A stretch of DNA of 64,000 nt from Rhodobacteraceae bacterium HLUCCO18 (GCA_001314805.1 LJSY01000009.1:1-64000), one strand, 5' to 3'. Positions 18,395 to 27,430 are shown, counted from the stretch's first letter. The notes: a model not told the origin generated them from the sequence alone. Numbers and translations: made by a program.

Positions 18395-19801
18395 TCAGCT
18401 GGCATAGCGCGTCGTGCCGCGCCTGCGTTCGTCGAGCGGCTCGCTCAGGACCATGGCGTTATGGGCGCGCTGGTCGCAATTGAGGCGCGGACAGATGCGG
18501 CAATTGATGCCGATGGGCGTGGCATGGGCGGGGCTGGCGGCGAAATCCTCGGCATAGCCGATCCGGTCCACATGCTCGACCGCGCAGCCCATGGCCACGG
18601 CAAGCCGCACGTCCTGCGCATGCCGCGTGACGCTGGGCCGGTCGACGGTGCGGGCGAAGACGAAGAACTGGCTGGTGTCCGGCATCTCGACGAATTGCGG
18701 CACGATGCGCCCCGGCATCCGGAACGAGGTGTGAACGTCGAGACGCGGGCAGGCGCCGCCATATTCGGCGAGGTGGAAGTCGGTGGCGTTGAACCGCTTG
18801 GTGACGTTGCCGGCCTTGTCGATCCTGAGGAAGAAGAACGGCACCCCCTGCGCGCCCGAGCGTTGCAGCGTCGTCGCCCGGTGGCAGGCCTGTTCGAAGC
18901 TGACGCCGAAGCGGGTGGCGAGATGGTCGAAATCGTATTTCGACGCCAGCGCCTCGGCGAGATACGGCCCATAGGGCATCAGAACGGCGGCGGCGAAGTA
19001 ATTCGCCAGTTCCACCCGGCAGCGTGCGAGGCCATGGGCGTCAGAGATGTTCGAGGCCGCAAGGATCTCGTCGAAAAGCGCCCGGTTCTCGATCAGGCCC
19101 GCCACATGCACAAGCTGGAAGACGCGGTTGGGGTGGTCGAGCGCCTCCGACAGCAGGACCTCGCGGCTTGGCTCGTCGTATTGTCGCAGCGTGTCGGGCA
19201 TGTCCTCGACCCGGACGAGCCGCACGCGCAGGCCCAGCCGGTCGCGGAGGGCGGCCTTGACCTCTGCATAGACATCGTCCGGCGCCACATGGCGGCCGCC
19301 CCAGAAAGCCTCTGCCGCCCGTTCGAGACTGTCGAAATGGTTGTTGTTGCGCCGGAAAAAGTTGTGCACCGCCGCCTCGGGCGAGGTCATCACCAGCGGC
19401 CCGGTCTCGTCGCCGCCGGCGGCCATGGTCATCAGCTGGTCGGTCGCCGCCAGATAGGCGCGGTGCAGCTTGAGCATCGCCGAGACGAGGTCGGGGCTGT
19501 GGATCTGGGCCGCGCGCAACTGCGGCAGGTCAGGGCGGTTGCCGTCGAAAAGCGTGTCCTGAAGCGCCGCGCGCAGATCGGCGAGGACCGAGGTGTCGTC
19601 ATCCTCCGCGATCTCGCGCCAGTCGACGCCATAGACCTCGAAGAGCTTCAGCATCACCGGCACCGAGACGCTGCGCTCGTTCTTTTCCAGCAGGTTCACG
19701 TAGGACGTGGAGACACCCAGGCTCCGCCCCATCTGCGCCTGCGTCTGCCCCTGTTCCAGCCGCAGGCGGCGCAGGCGGGGCCCGATGAAGGTTTTCAGCA
19801 T
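18395..19801 (-). CDS. XRE-family short-chain acyl regulator (ScfR/PccR-like)
   Basis: A 468-residue regulator with an amino-terminal Cro/CI-type HTH (GPRLRRLRLEQGQTQAQMGR), a central ImmA/IrrE-like domain (VELANYFAAAVLMPYGPY) and a carboxy-terminal DUF2083-type region with a cysteine cluster (GINCRICPRLNCDQRA). Proteins of this build regulate short-chain acyl-CoA metabolism in actinobacteria and alphaproteobacteria. It is divergent from the serine-cycle operon and TTTACA repeats lie between the two starts (19829-19866), so it probably controls that operon and itself. An upstream GTG start at 19825 would overlap the repeats; I prefer the ATG at 19801. Confidence 0.82.
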   Translation of the reverse strand: MLKTFIGPRLRRLRLEQGQTQAQMGRSLGVSTSYVNLLEKNERSVSVPVMLKLFEVYGVDWREIAEDDDTSVLADLRAALQDTLFDGNRPDLPQLRAAQIHSPDLVSAMLKLHRAYLAATDQLMTMAAGGDETGPLVMTSPEAAVHNFFRRNNNHFDSLERAAEAFWGGRHVAPDDVYAEVKAALRDRLGLRVRLVRVEDMPDTLRQYDEPSREVLLSEALDHPNRVFQLVHVAGLIENRALFDEILAASNISDAHGLARCRVELANYFAAAVLMPYGPYLAEALASKYDFDHLATRFGVSFEQACHRATTLQRSGAQGVPFFFLRIDKAGNVTKRFNATDFHLAEYGGACPRLDVHTSFRMPGRIVPQFVEMPDTSQFFVFARTVDRPSVTRHAQDVRLAVAMGCAVEHVDRIGYAEDFAASPAHATPIGINCRICPRLNCDQRAHNAMVLSEPLDERRRGTTRYAS

Positions 19802-19828
19802 GCCGTTGTATCCAGATAATTTCACAAC

Positions 19829-19866
19829 TTTACAGATTCTATAACATGTAAATTCTCGCGTTTACA
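19829..19866. promoter_or_regulatory. TTTACA/TGTAAA repeats, candidate ScfR-like operator
   Basis: TTTACA at 19829-19834 and TGTAAA at 19847-19852 form an inverted repeat with a 12-base spacer, and a third TTTACA lies at 19861-19866. The cluster is in the 144-base AT-rich gap between the regulator gene and the divergent serine-glyoxylate aminotransferase gene. Known regulators of this family bind AT-rich palindromes, so these are candidate sites; that is inference. Confidence 0.5.
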
Positions 19867-19945
19867 GCAGGACCCGGAAAGTTTTCCTCAAACGGTCGCG
19901 ATCAGGCATGGTCCACCCAAGCCCAGGCGAGGAGGAGCCTTTCAC

Positions 19946-21148
19946 ATGAAAACCGGTCACACCCATCTGTTCATTCCCGGTCCGACCAATGTCCCCGACG
20001 AGGTCCGCCGCGCGATGAATGTCGGGCAGGAGGACATGCGCGCGCCGGATTTCGGCGAGCTGACGCTGGGTCTTTTCTCGGACCTCAAGCGCGTCATGCG
20101 CACCACGACGGGCGAGGTCTTCATCTTCCCCGGCTCCGGCACGGCGGCGTGGGAGGCGGCGATCACCAACACGCTGAACCCCGGCGACAAGGTCCTGATG
20201 GCCCGCTTCGGCCAGTTCTCGACGCTGTGGGTGGAGATGGCCGAACGCTTCGGCCTCGACGTGGAGGTGATCGACGTGGCCTGGGGCGCGGGCGTGCCGG
20301 TGGCCGAATTCGAGCGGCGTCTCGGGGCCGACACGAAGGACGAGATCAAGGCCGTCTTCGTCACCCACAACGAGACCGCGACCGGCGTCACCTCCGACGT
20401 CGCCGCCGTGCGCCGGGCGCTCGATTCGTGCTTCCACGACGCGCTTCTCTTCGTCGATGGCGTGTCCTCCATCGCGTCTATCGATTTCCGGATGGATGAC
20501 TGGGGCGTCGACCTTGCCGTCACCGGCAGCCAGAAGGGCCTGATGTGCCCCGCGGGCCTTGGCATCCTCGCCGTCAGCCAGAAGGCGATGGAAGTTTCCC
20601 GCCATTCCACCATGCGCCGCGCCTATTTCGAATTCATGGACATGGTGAAGCTGAACGCCGACGGCTACTTCCCCTACACGCCGCCCACGCCGCTTCTGCG
20701 GGGTCTGCGCGCCGCGCTCGACCGGCTGTTCCGCGAGGGGCTGGACGAAGTGATCGCCCGCCATGCCCGGATTGCCGAAGGCGTGCGCCGCGGCGTGCAT
20801 GCCTGGGGTCTCGACCTCGTGGCCGAGCATCCGAGCTTCTACTCCGACACGGTGTCGGCCATCCGCACGCCCGAGGACGTGGATGCCCGCGACGTGCTGC
20901 GCATCGCTTATGACGAGATGAACACGAGCTTCGGCTCGGGCCTCGCGCGGCTGTCGGGCAAGGTGTTCCGCATCGGGCATCTGGGCGACTTCAACGAGGG
21001 CATGGCGCTGACGGCGCTGTCGATCGTGGAGATGTCGCTGGTGCGCGCCGGCGCACGGATCCAGCTGGGGGCCGGCGTTGCCGCTGCTCAGCGACATTTC
21101 ACGGGCGTGGCCACGGCCAATCCCGTCCTGCGGGTCGCGGCGGAATAA
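19946..21148 (+). CDS. sgaA: Serine-glyoxylate aminotransferase (class V)
   Basis: A 400-residue PLP enzyme of aminotransferase class V. The lysine that carries PLP is in the VTGSQKGLMCP motif, and the amino-terminal HLFIPGPTNVP is typical of serine/alanine-glyoxylate aminotransferases. It transfers the amino group of serine to glyoxylate to give hydroxypyruvate and glycine, a serine-cycle step. The downstream malyl-CoA lyase and malate-CoA ligase genes support this role over the related aspartate-glyoxylate aminotransferase of the beta-hydroxyaspartate cycle. GAGGAGG precedes the ATG. First gene of a six-gene operon. Confidence 0.85.
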   Translation: MKTGHTHLFIPGPTNVPDEVRRAMNVGQEDMRAPDFGELTLGLFSDLKRVMRTTTGEVFIFPGSGTAAWEAAITNTLNPGDKVLMARFGQFSTLWVEMAERFGLDVEVIDVAWGAGVPVAEFERRLGADTKDEIKAVFVTHNETATGVTSDVAAVRRALDSCFHDALLFVDGVSSIASIDFRMDDWGVDLAVTGSQKGLMCPAGLGILAVSQKAMEVSRHSTMRRAYFEFMDMVKLNADGYFPYTPPTPLLRGLRAALDRLFREGLDEVIARHARIAEGVRRGVHAWGLDLVAEHPSFYSDTVSAIRTPEDVDARDVLRIAYDEMNTSFGSGLARLSGKVFRIGHLGDFNEGMALTALSIVEMSLVRAGARIQLGAGVAAAQRHFTGVATANPVLRVAAE

Positions 21149-21185
21149 GTCGCCCCGCAACCGACTGAAGAAAAGGAATAAACCC

Positions 21186-22142
21186 GTGTCCCACACGCTC
21201 CATCCGCTTCGGCGGCAAAGGCTTCATCGTTCCGAACTGGCGGTCCCCGCCTCGAACCCGACCATGGTCGACAAGGCCGCAGACAGCGCCGCCGACGTGG
21301 TGTTCCTCGACCTCGAGGACGCCGTCGCTCCGCCCGAGAAGGAGCAGGCGCGCAAGAACGCGATCCAGGCGCTGAACGACATCGACTGGGCCGGGAAGGG
21401 CAAGACGGTCAGCGTCAGGATCAACGGGCTCGACACCCATTACATGTATCGCGACGTGGTCGATATCATGGAGCAGGCGGGCGACAGGGTGCACACGCTG
21501 CTGGTGCCCAAGGTCGGCGTGCCGGCGGATCTCTACATGGTCGAGGCGATGGTCAACCAGATCGAGCAGGGCACCGGCGTCGAGACGCGCGTGGGGCTCG
21601 AGGCGCTGATCGAGACGGCGCTCGGCATGGCGAACGTGGAGGCCATCGCGCAATTCGGTGGCCGGCTGGAGTGTCTGCATTTCGGTGTGGCCGATTACGC
21701 CGCCTCCATGCGGGCGCGCACGGTGAATATCGGTGGGCTGAACCCCGACTATCCGGGCGACCAGTGGCATGCCTCGATCACGCGGATGGTCATCGCCTGC
21801 CGCGCCTATGGCCTCCGCGCCGTGGACGGACCCTTCGGCGATTTCTCCGACCCCGACGGCTACAAGGACGCCGCGCGTCGCGCCGCCGCGCTGGGCTGCG
21901 AGGGCAAATGGGCCATCCACCCCAGCCAGATTGCGCTCGCCAACGAGGTCTTCAGCCCGCCCGAGGCGGAGGTGAGCCGGGCGGAACGCATCATCGAGGA
22001 ACTGAAGAAGGCCGAGGCCGAGGGCAAGGGCGCCGCCAGCCTCGACGGCAAGATGATCGACGCGGCCTCCGAGAAGATGGCCCGCAACGTGATCGACATG
22101 GCCAAGGCGATCGCCGCCAAAAGTGAGGGCGCCTCGGCGTGA
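21186..22142 (+). CDS. mcl: L-malyl-CoA / beta-methylmalyl-CoA lyase
   Basis: A 318-residue HpcH/HpaI aldolase/citrate lyase-family enzyme, starting at GTG 21186. Visible motifs are RLHRSELAVP near the start, VIFLDLEDAVAP-type metal/CoA segment (VVFLDLEDAVAPPEKE) and the GVADYAASM region. It cleaves malyl-CoA to acetyl-CoA and glyoxylate in the serine cycle and may also act on beta-methylmalyl-CoA. It lies 37 bases after sgaA and is separated from the ligase genes by a short repeat with two hairpins (22154-22189). Confidence 0.88.
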   Translation: MSHTLHPLRRQRLHRSELAVPASNPTMVDKAADSAADVVFLDLEDAVAPPEKEQARKNAIQALNDIDWAGKGKTVSVRINGLDTHYMYRDVVDIMEQAGDRVHTLLVPKVGVPADLYMVEAMVNQIEQGTGVETRVGLEALIETALGMANVEAIAQFGGRLECLHFGVADYAASMRARTVNIGGLNPDYPGDQWHASITRMVIACRAYGLRAVDGPFGDFSDPDGYKDAARRAAALGCEGKWAIHPSQIALANEVFSPPEAEVSRAERIIEELKKAEAEGKGAASLDGKMIDAASEKMARNVIDMAKAIAAKSEGASA

Positions 22143-22153
22143 GCTTTGCGTAA

Positions 22154-22189
22154 GGCGGGACTTGTCCCGCCGCCCCCGGGGCTCGCCCC
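22154..22189. repeat. Two adjacent hairpins between mcl and the malate-CoA ligase genes
   Basis: GGCGGGA-CTTG-TCCCGCC (22154-22171) is followed by GGGG-CTCG-CCCC (22178-22189). Neither is followed by a T tract. They may protect the upstream message from 3' decay or lower the expression of downstream genes; nothing more can be said from sequence. Confidence 0.6.
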
Positions 22190-22216
22190 GCCCATGATCG
22201 GCAAGGAGGAGACGAC

Positions 22217-23392
22217 ATGGACATCCACGAACATCAGGCCAAGGACATCCTTGCCCAATTCGGCGTTCCGGTGCCGAAAGGCGGCCTCGCCTTTTCCCCG
22301 GAACAGGCGGCCCACCGCGCGCGGGAGATTGGCCTGCCCTGTGTGGTCAAGGCGCAGATCCATTCCGGCGGACGCGGCGAGGCGGGCGGTGTGAAGCTCT
22401 GCAAGACCGAAGCGGAGGTCCGCGATTACGCCGCCGACCTGCTCGGCAGGACGCTGGTCACCAAGCAGACGGGCGCGTCGGGCAAGACCGTCCACCGCCT
22501 CTGGGTCGAGGACGCCACCGATATCGCGCAGGAGATCTACCTGGGCTTCGTGCTCGACCGGAAGTCCGAACGCATCATGATCGTCGCCTCCGGCCATGGC
22601 GGGATGGAGATCGAGGATCTCGCCCACGAGGACCCCGACAGCCTCGTGCGCATGGTCATCGACCCGGCCACGGGGCTGGTGGAGTTCCAGGCGCGAGAGC
22701 TTGCCTTCCGCCTCGGGCTGAAAGGCAAGCAGATCGGCCAGATGGTGACGACGCTGCGCGCCTGCTACCGCGCCTATCGCGATCTGGATGCCATGATGGT
22801 GGAGATCAATCCGCTGGCCATCACCGGGGAGGGCGACCTCGTGGCGCTCGACGCCAAGATGTCCTTCGACACCAACGCGCTGTTCCGCCGACCGCAGGTC
22901 GCCGCGCTGCGCGACCCCGCGCAGGAGGACGCCCGCGAGGCGATGGCCGCTGATCATGGTCTCGCCTATGTCGGCCTCGACGGCGATATCGGCTGCATCA
23001 TCAACGGTGCCGGTCTCGCCATGGCCACGATGGACATGATCAAGCTTGCGGGGGGTGAACCCGCGAACTTCCTCGACATCGGCGGCGGCGCTTCGCCCGA
23101 CCGTGTGGTGACGGCGTTCCGCACCGTGCTGACCGACCCCAATGTCAGCGTGATCCTCGTCAACATCTTCGCGGGCATCAACCGCTGCGACTGGATCGCG
23201 AAGGGCGTGGTGCAGGCCTACAAGGAGGTCGGCCTCACGATCCCCGTGGTCGTCCGCCTGTCGGGCACCAACGTGACCGAGGGGCGCGCGATCCTCGATC
23301 AGGCCGACGTTCCGATCATCACCGCAGGCACGCTCGCCGAAGCGGCGGAGGCCGCCGTCGCGGCCCGTCCGCAACCTGTCGCTGCCGAATAG
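22217..23392 (+). CDS. mtkA: Malate-CoA ligase subunit beta (succinyl-CoA ligase-like)
   Basis: A 391-residue ATP-grasp protein of the succinyl-CoA synthetase beta type. It begins with the characteristic [20 protein letters not shown] and contains the GGGASPDRV and [15 protein letters not shown] segments. With the next gene it forms the two-subunit ATP-dependent ligase. The position between malyl-CoA lyase and other serine-cycle genes indicates malate thiokinase rather than the TCA-cycle enzyme. A GGAGGAG ribosome-binding site precedes the ATG. Confidence 0.87.
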   Translation: MDIHEHQAKDILAQFGVPVPKGGLAFSPEQAAHRAREIGLPCVVKAQIHSGGRGEAGGVKLCKTEAEVRDYAADLLGRTLVTKQTGASGKTVHRLWVEDATDIAQEIYLGFVLDRKSERIMIVASGHGGMEIEDLAHEDPDSLVRMVIDPATGLVEFQARELAFRLGLKGKQIGQMVTTLRACYRAYRDLDAMMVEINPLAITGEGDLVALDAKMSFDTNALFRRPQVAALRDPAQEDAREAMAADHGLAYVGLDGDIGCIINGAGLAMATMDMIKLAGGEPANFLDIGGGASPDRVVTAFRTVLTDPNVSVILVNIFAGINRCDWIAKGVVQAYKEVGLTIPVVVRLSGTNVTEGRAILDQADVPIITAGTLAEAAEAAVAARPQPVAAE

Positions 23393-23406
23393 GGGAGGAG
23401 AGACCC

Positions 23407-24303
23407 ATGGCCATTCTGATCACCGAAGAGACCCGCGTCGTCGTGCAGGGCATGACCGGCCGCATCGGCCAGTTCCACACACAGGAAATGATCGAGGCGG
23501 GCACGAAGGTGGTGGCGGGCGTGACCCCGGGGAAGGGCGGCACCAGCGTGCTGAACCGGCCCCAGTTCGACACCATGCGCGAGGCGGTGGAGGCGACCGG
23601 CGCCGATGCCTCGCTTCTGTTCGTGCCCCCGCCCATGGCCGCCGACGCGATGATGGAGGCCGCCGAGGCGGGCATCAGGACCGCCGTCTGCGTGACCGAC
23701 GGTCTGCCCGCGCAGGACATGATGAAGGTCAAACGCTTTCTCCGCCGCTACCCGCGCGAGAAGAAGATGCGCCTGATCGGACCGAACTGCGCGGGCATCA
23801 TCTCGCCCGGCAAGGGCTTCATGGGCATCATGCCGCCGCATATCTACACCCCCGGACGCGTGGGTATCGTCGGCCGGTCCGGCACATTGGGCTACGAGGC
23901 GGCAAGCCAGATGTCGGCGCTGGGGATCGGCGTCTCCTCCTCCATCGGCATCGGCGGCGACCCGATCAACGGCTCGTCCTTCCGCGATATCCTCAAGCTG
24001 TTCGAAAACGACCCCGAGACCGATGCCGTCATCATGATCGGTGAGATCGGCGGCCCGCAGGAGGCCGAGGCCGCGGCCTATGTGCGCGATCACATGAGCA
24101 AACCCGTCGCGGCCTATGTCGCGGGGCTTTCGGCGCCGAAGGGCCGCAAGATGGGCCATGCGGGCGCGATCATCTCGGCCTTCGGCGAAAGTGCGCAGGA
24201 AAAGGTCGAGATCCTGCAGGAGGCCGGGATCACCGTCGCGCCGAACCCGTCGCTGATGGGCGAGACGGTGGCGCGCATCCTCGACATGAAGGAAGCGGCA
24301 TGA
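23407..24303 (+). CDS. mtkB: Malate-CoA ligase subunit alpha
   Basis: A 298-residue CoA-binding subunit of the succinyl-CoA synthetase alpha type. QGMTGRIGQFHTQEM binds CoA, GPNCAGIISP is the family signature, and the active-site His is in the GRKMGHAGAI loop. It starts 14 bases after the beta subunit and overlaps the MaoC gene by 4 bases (ATGA). Confidence 0.88.
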   Translation: MAILITEETRVVVQGMTGRIGQFHTQEMIEAGTKVVAGVTPGKGGTSVLNRPQFDTMREAVEATGADASLLFVPPPMAADAMMEAAEAGIRTAVCVTDGLPAQDMMKVKRFLRRYPREKKMRLIGPNCAGIISPGKGFMGIMPPHIYTPGRVGIVGRSGTLGYEAASQMSALGIGVSSSIGIGGDPINGSSFRDILKLFENDPETDAVIMIGEIGGPQEAEAAAYVRDHMSKPVAAYVAGLSAPKGRKMGHAGAIISAFGESAQEKVEILQEAGITVAPNPSLMGETVARILDMKEAA

Positions 24304-25178
24304 GCCGGGCGGAGACATTCCCGATGATCGACATGAAGCGGGCCGAGGACTGGGTCGGCCGGACCGAAGTGGCATGGGGCAAGCTCACGCCGCAACTGGC
24401 GGGCATGCTCAAGGCCGCCGTCGGGCACCGGAAGTTCATCGACCGAGACACGCGCAACTCCGCGCTTCTGCCGCGGCTCTGGCACTGGGCGGCCTTCCCG
24501 GAATTCGTGCCGCTGTCGGAACTGGGCGAGGACGGGCATCCAAAGCTCGGGCGCTTCCTGCCGCCGCTGGCCTTCAAGCGGCGCATGTGGGCGGCCGGAC
24601 GGCTGAACTTCCACGGCAGCCTCAGGATCGGCGAACGGCTGCGCCGCAAGTCCGAGATCAGGGCGGTCACGCCGAAATCGGGCGGCACGGGTGAGATGGT
24701 CTTCGTCACCGTCGCCCACGAGATCGAGGGCGAGAACGGCGCCTTCATCGAGGAGGAGCAGGACATCGTCTACCTGCACATCCCCGAAGAATATGCGCCT
24801 CCGAAACGTGTGCCCGAGATCGAGGCCCCGGATTTCGACGAGCCCGTGCCCGTGAACGAGGCGCGGCTTTTCCGTTTTTCGGCAGCCACGTACAACGCGC
24901 ACCGCATCCATTACGACCTGCCTTACGCGCGCGAGGTGGAGAAATATCCCGCCCTCGTGACGCACGGGCCGATGCAGGCGATGCTGCTCATCGACGCGGC
25001 CACGCGGCACGCGGGCGAGGCACCCAAGCGGTTCAGGTTCCGCGGCGTGCACCCGATGTTTCACGATCATGACCTGAGGGTACAGGGCAAGCGGGAGCCC
25101 GGGGGGCGGGTGATGAAGCTCGGGACCGCGGCGCCTGACGGGTATCTTGGAATGACAGCGGAAGCGGGGTGGGACTGA
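24300..25178 (+). CDS. MaoC-like (HTD2-type) acyl-CoA hydratase
   Basis: A 292-residue double-hotdog protein of the mesaconyl-CoA/itaconyl-CoA hydratase-like group. The second hotdog carries FRFSAATYNAHRIHYDLPYA with the Asn/His active-site pattern, and ALVTHGPMQAMLL. Relatives hydrate mesaconyl-C4-CoA (3-hydroxypropionate bicycle) or itaconyl-CoA. Here it is coupled to malate-CoA ligase (ATGA) and to a class III CoA transferase (one-base overlap), so a substrate in the C4/C5 dicarboxylyl-CoA pool is likely, but which one cannot be told from sequence. Confidence 0.75.
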   Translation: MSRAETFPMIDMKRAEDWVGRTEVAWGKLTPQLAGMLKAAVGHRKFIDRDTRNSALLPRLWHWAAFPEFVPLSELGEDGHPKLGRFLPPLAFKRRMWAAGRLNFHGSLRIGERLRRKSEIRAVTPKSGGTGEMVFVTVAHEIEGENGAFIEEEQDIVYLHIPEEYAPPKRVPEIEAPDFDEPVPVNEARLFRFSAATYNAHRIHYDLPYAREVEKYPALVTHGPMQAMLLIDAATRHAGEAPKRFRFRGVHPMFHDHDLRVQGKREPGGRVMKLGTAAPDGYLGMTAEAGWD

Positions 25179-26422
25179 TGGGCGTTCTTTCAGGCATGCG
25201 GGTGGTCGAGGGCTCGGCCTTTGTCGCGGTGCCGCTGGCGGGGATGACGCTGGCGCAGATGGGCGCGGACGTGATCCGCTTCGACCGGCTGGAGGGCGGT
25301 CTCGACGCGGGCCGCTGGCCGGTGACGAAGGACGGCCAGAGCCTGTTCTGGGCGGGGCTCAACAAGGGCAAGCGGTCGATCGCGATCGACATGAAAACCC
25401 CGCGCGCGCGTGAGATCATCTCGGAGATCATCACCGCCCCCGGCGAGGATGCGGGGCTGTTCATCACCAACCTGCGCGTGCGCGGCTGGATGGATTACGA
25501 GACGCTGTCGGCCCGGCGGCCGGACCTCTGCATGGTCACGCTGATGGGCGACCGGCACGGGCGGCCGGCGGTCGATTACACGGTCAACCCGTCGCTGGGG
25601 TTCCCCGACGCCACGGGGCCAGTCGGCTCGACCGAACCGGTTGCCCATGTGCTGCCGGCATGGGACTGCATCGCGGGCAACATGGTGGTGACGGCCCTTC
25701 TGGCCGCGGAGCGCAAGCGGCTGCGCCAGGGTCAGGGCTCGGGCGTGGAGCTGTCGCTCAAGGATGTCGCCGCGGCGATGCTGGGACATCTGGGCATCAT
25801 CGGCGAGGTGGAGATCAACGGCGTTTCCCGAGAGAAATCGGGCAATGCGCTCTATGGCGCCTATGGCCAGGATTTCCTCTGCGCCGACGGGCAGAGGGTC
25901 ATGGTGATCGGGCTGACCGACCGGCAATGGCGGGGCCTTCTGAACGTCACGGGAACGCGCGAGGAGATGGCGGCGCTGGAGACGCGTCTGGGCGAGAGCC
26001 TGTCGGACGAGGGCGCGCGCTGGCGGCACCGCGACGCGATCACGGCGATCCTGAAGCCGTGGTTCGCGGCGCGCAAGGTGGACGACTTCGCCACGATGTT
26101 CGACGAGGCGGGCGTGACATGGTCGATCTTCCGCGACTTCGCAACGGCGCTTGCCGAGGACCCGGACCTGTCGCTTGCCAACCCGATGTTCAGCCGTCTC
26201 GAGCAGCCGGGGATCGGCGCCTACCGCGTGCCCGGAACGCCGATGAGCATCTCGGGCGAGGCGCGCGAGGCGCCGGTGCGCGCGCCGCTGCTGGGCGAGC
26301 ATACCGAGGAGATCCTTGGCGATGTGGCAGGCCTGCCCGACACCGAGATCGCGGCGCTGTTCGATGCGGGCATCGTGGCGCAGGCGGCGCGGTCGGGGGA
26401 TGCGTCGCGCATGGCGTCGTGA
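25178..26422 (+). CDS. Class III CoA transferase (CaiB/BaiF family)
   Basis: A 414-residue formyl-CoA transferase-like enzyme. The amino-terminal GMRVVEGSAFVAVPLAGMTLA and DVIRFDR segments are typical; the catalytic Asp is probably the one in SLGFPDATGP. It starts at an ATG sharing one base with the MaoC stop. Class III transferases move CoA between carboxylic acids; with the hydratase beside it, a mesaconyl-CoA/citramalate or itaconate-type conversion is a reasonable guess. It ends the serine-cycle operon. Confidence 0.8.
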   Translation: MGVLSGMRVVEGSAFVAVPLAGMTLAQMGADVIRFDRLEGGLDAGRWPVTKDGQSLFWAGLNKGKRSIAIDMKTPRAREIISEIITAPGEDAGLFITNLRVRGWMDYETLSARRPDLCMVTLMGDRHGRPAVDYTVNPSLGFPDATGPVGSTEPVAHVLPAWDCIAGNMVVTALLAAERKRLRQGQGSGVELSLKDVAAAMLGHLGIIGEVEINGVSREKSGNALYGAYGQDFLCADGQRVMVIGLTDRQWRGLLNVTGTREEMAALETRLGESLSDEGARWRHRDAITAILKPWFAARKVDDFATMFDEAGVTWSIFRDFATALAEDPDLSLANPMFSRLEQPGIGAYRVPGTPMSISGEAREAPVRAPLLGEHTEEILGDVAGLPDTEIAALFDAGIVAQAARSGDASRMAS

Positions 26423-26472
26423 AAGGGTAGGCACGCCCTCGGGCCCCCGTACCGGGAGCCGCTCGGCCGCGC

Positions 26473-26512
26473 CTGATGCCTCCGGCGGGGAATATTTGAA
26501 ACCAGAGGAAGG
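26473..26512. repeat. Rhodobacteraceae-type intergenic motif
   Basis: GATGCCTCCGGCGGGGAATA followed by TTTGAAACCAGAGGAAG matches a short sequence I have seen repeatedly at gene ends in Rhodobacteraceae (CCTCCGGCGGG-nn-TATTT-n-AAA-n-CAGA-n-GAAG). Here it lies between two convergent units. Its function is not known to me; a 3'-end or terminator role is plausible. Confidence 0.45.
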
Positions 26513-26517
26513 AGGGG

Positions 26518-27430
26518 TCACTCCAGGGTGGCCAGCCGCGCCTCCTGTCTTGCGATGAGCGTATCGAGTTCCGCGATGGTCTCGGCGGAGAGGCCGGGCG
26601 CGGGTTTGCGCGCGGTGGCATGCGCGATGGCGCGGCGCCGGGCCAGAGTGTGCTTGCGGATCGCGAGGCCGAGGCCCGGCTGCGCCTCTTAGCGGATGAG
26701 CGGCAGGTAGGCGTCGAAGAGATCGCGGGCGGCGGTTTCCGCCCGCCTGCATCAGGCGCACCACGTCGGCCATCATCTCGGGGTAGGCGAAGCCGGTCAT
26801 CGCGCCATCGGCGCCGCGGATCATTTCCTCGAGCAGGAACTGGGCCCCGTTGCCGCAGAGGATCGAGACACGGCGCGCGCCGGTCGCCTCGGCGCGGCGC
26901 AGGGTCGAGATCTTTTCCAGTCCCGGCCAGGCCTCGTGTTTCAGCATGACGCAAGCAGGGTGGTCCGCGAAGATCTTCAGGCAGACGGAGGCGGACATCT
27001 CGACCCCGGTGACCAGCGGGAAATCCTGCAACACCCAGGGGATGTCGCCCAGCACCTCGGCCACATTGGCGAAATAGCCGAGGATCTGCTCGTCTGACCT
27101 GAGCCCGGACTGGGGTGCGACCATCACGCCCGCCGCGCCCTTGTCCATCGCGGTTTTCGCGAGCGCCCCGATGGCGGCGAGCCCCGGCGCGGAGACGCCC
27201 ACGACGACGGGGACCGAGGCGCGCGCGGTGACGCGGGTCACGACCTCGACGCTTTCCTCGGCGGAGAGCTTCCCGGCCTCGCCCATCATGCCGAGGATCG
27301 TGAGGCCGGTCGCGCCCTTGTCCTCGTAGAAATCGACCATGCTGTCGATGCTGGCAAGGTCGAGCGCGCCGTCGGGCAGGAAGGGCGTGACGGCGATTGT
27401 GAAGACGCCTTTGGCCGTTTCATCGAGCAT
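26518..27430 (-). pseudogene. DapA-family aldolase/dehydratase, broken by frameshift and stop
   Basis: Residues 1-228 read as a good dihydrodipicolinate synthase/N-acetylneuraminate lyase-family protein (VFTIAVTPFLPDGALD, LTILGMMGEAGKL, and the Schiff-base Lys in CVMLKHEAWPG). Near 26730-26742 the frame shifts; in the shifted frame the normal family tail continues as ARDLFDAYLPLIR, then a TAA stop at 26689-26691, then EAQPGLGLAIRKHTLARRRA and on to a TGA at 26518. In relatives the position of the TAA is usually a Tyr (RYE.QPG). Two separate lesions argue for a pseudogene rather than a sequencing error, though both fall within 55 bases. It is the last gene of the hydantoin-type operon and overlaps the racemase gene by 11 bases. 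Confidence 0.75.

Noticed and set aside
25190-27430. A single 746-residue minus-strand protein starting as a DapA-family enzyme
   Set aside because: After residue about 228 the frame is shifted out of the family sequence, which continues in another frame; the rest lies antisense to the CoA transferase gene. Treated as a pseudogene instead.
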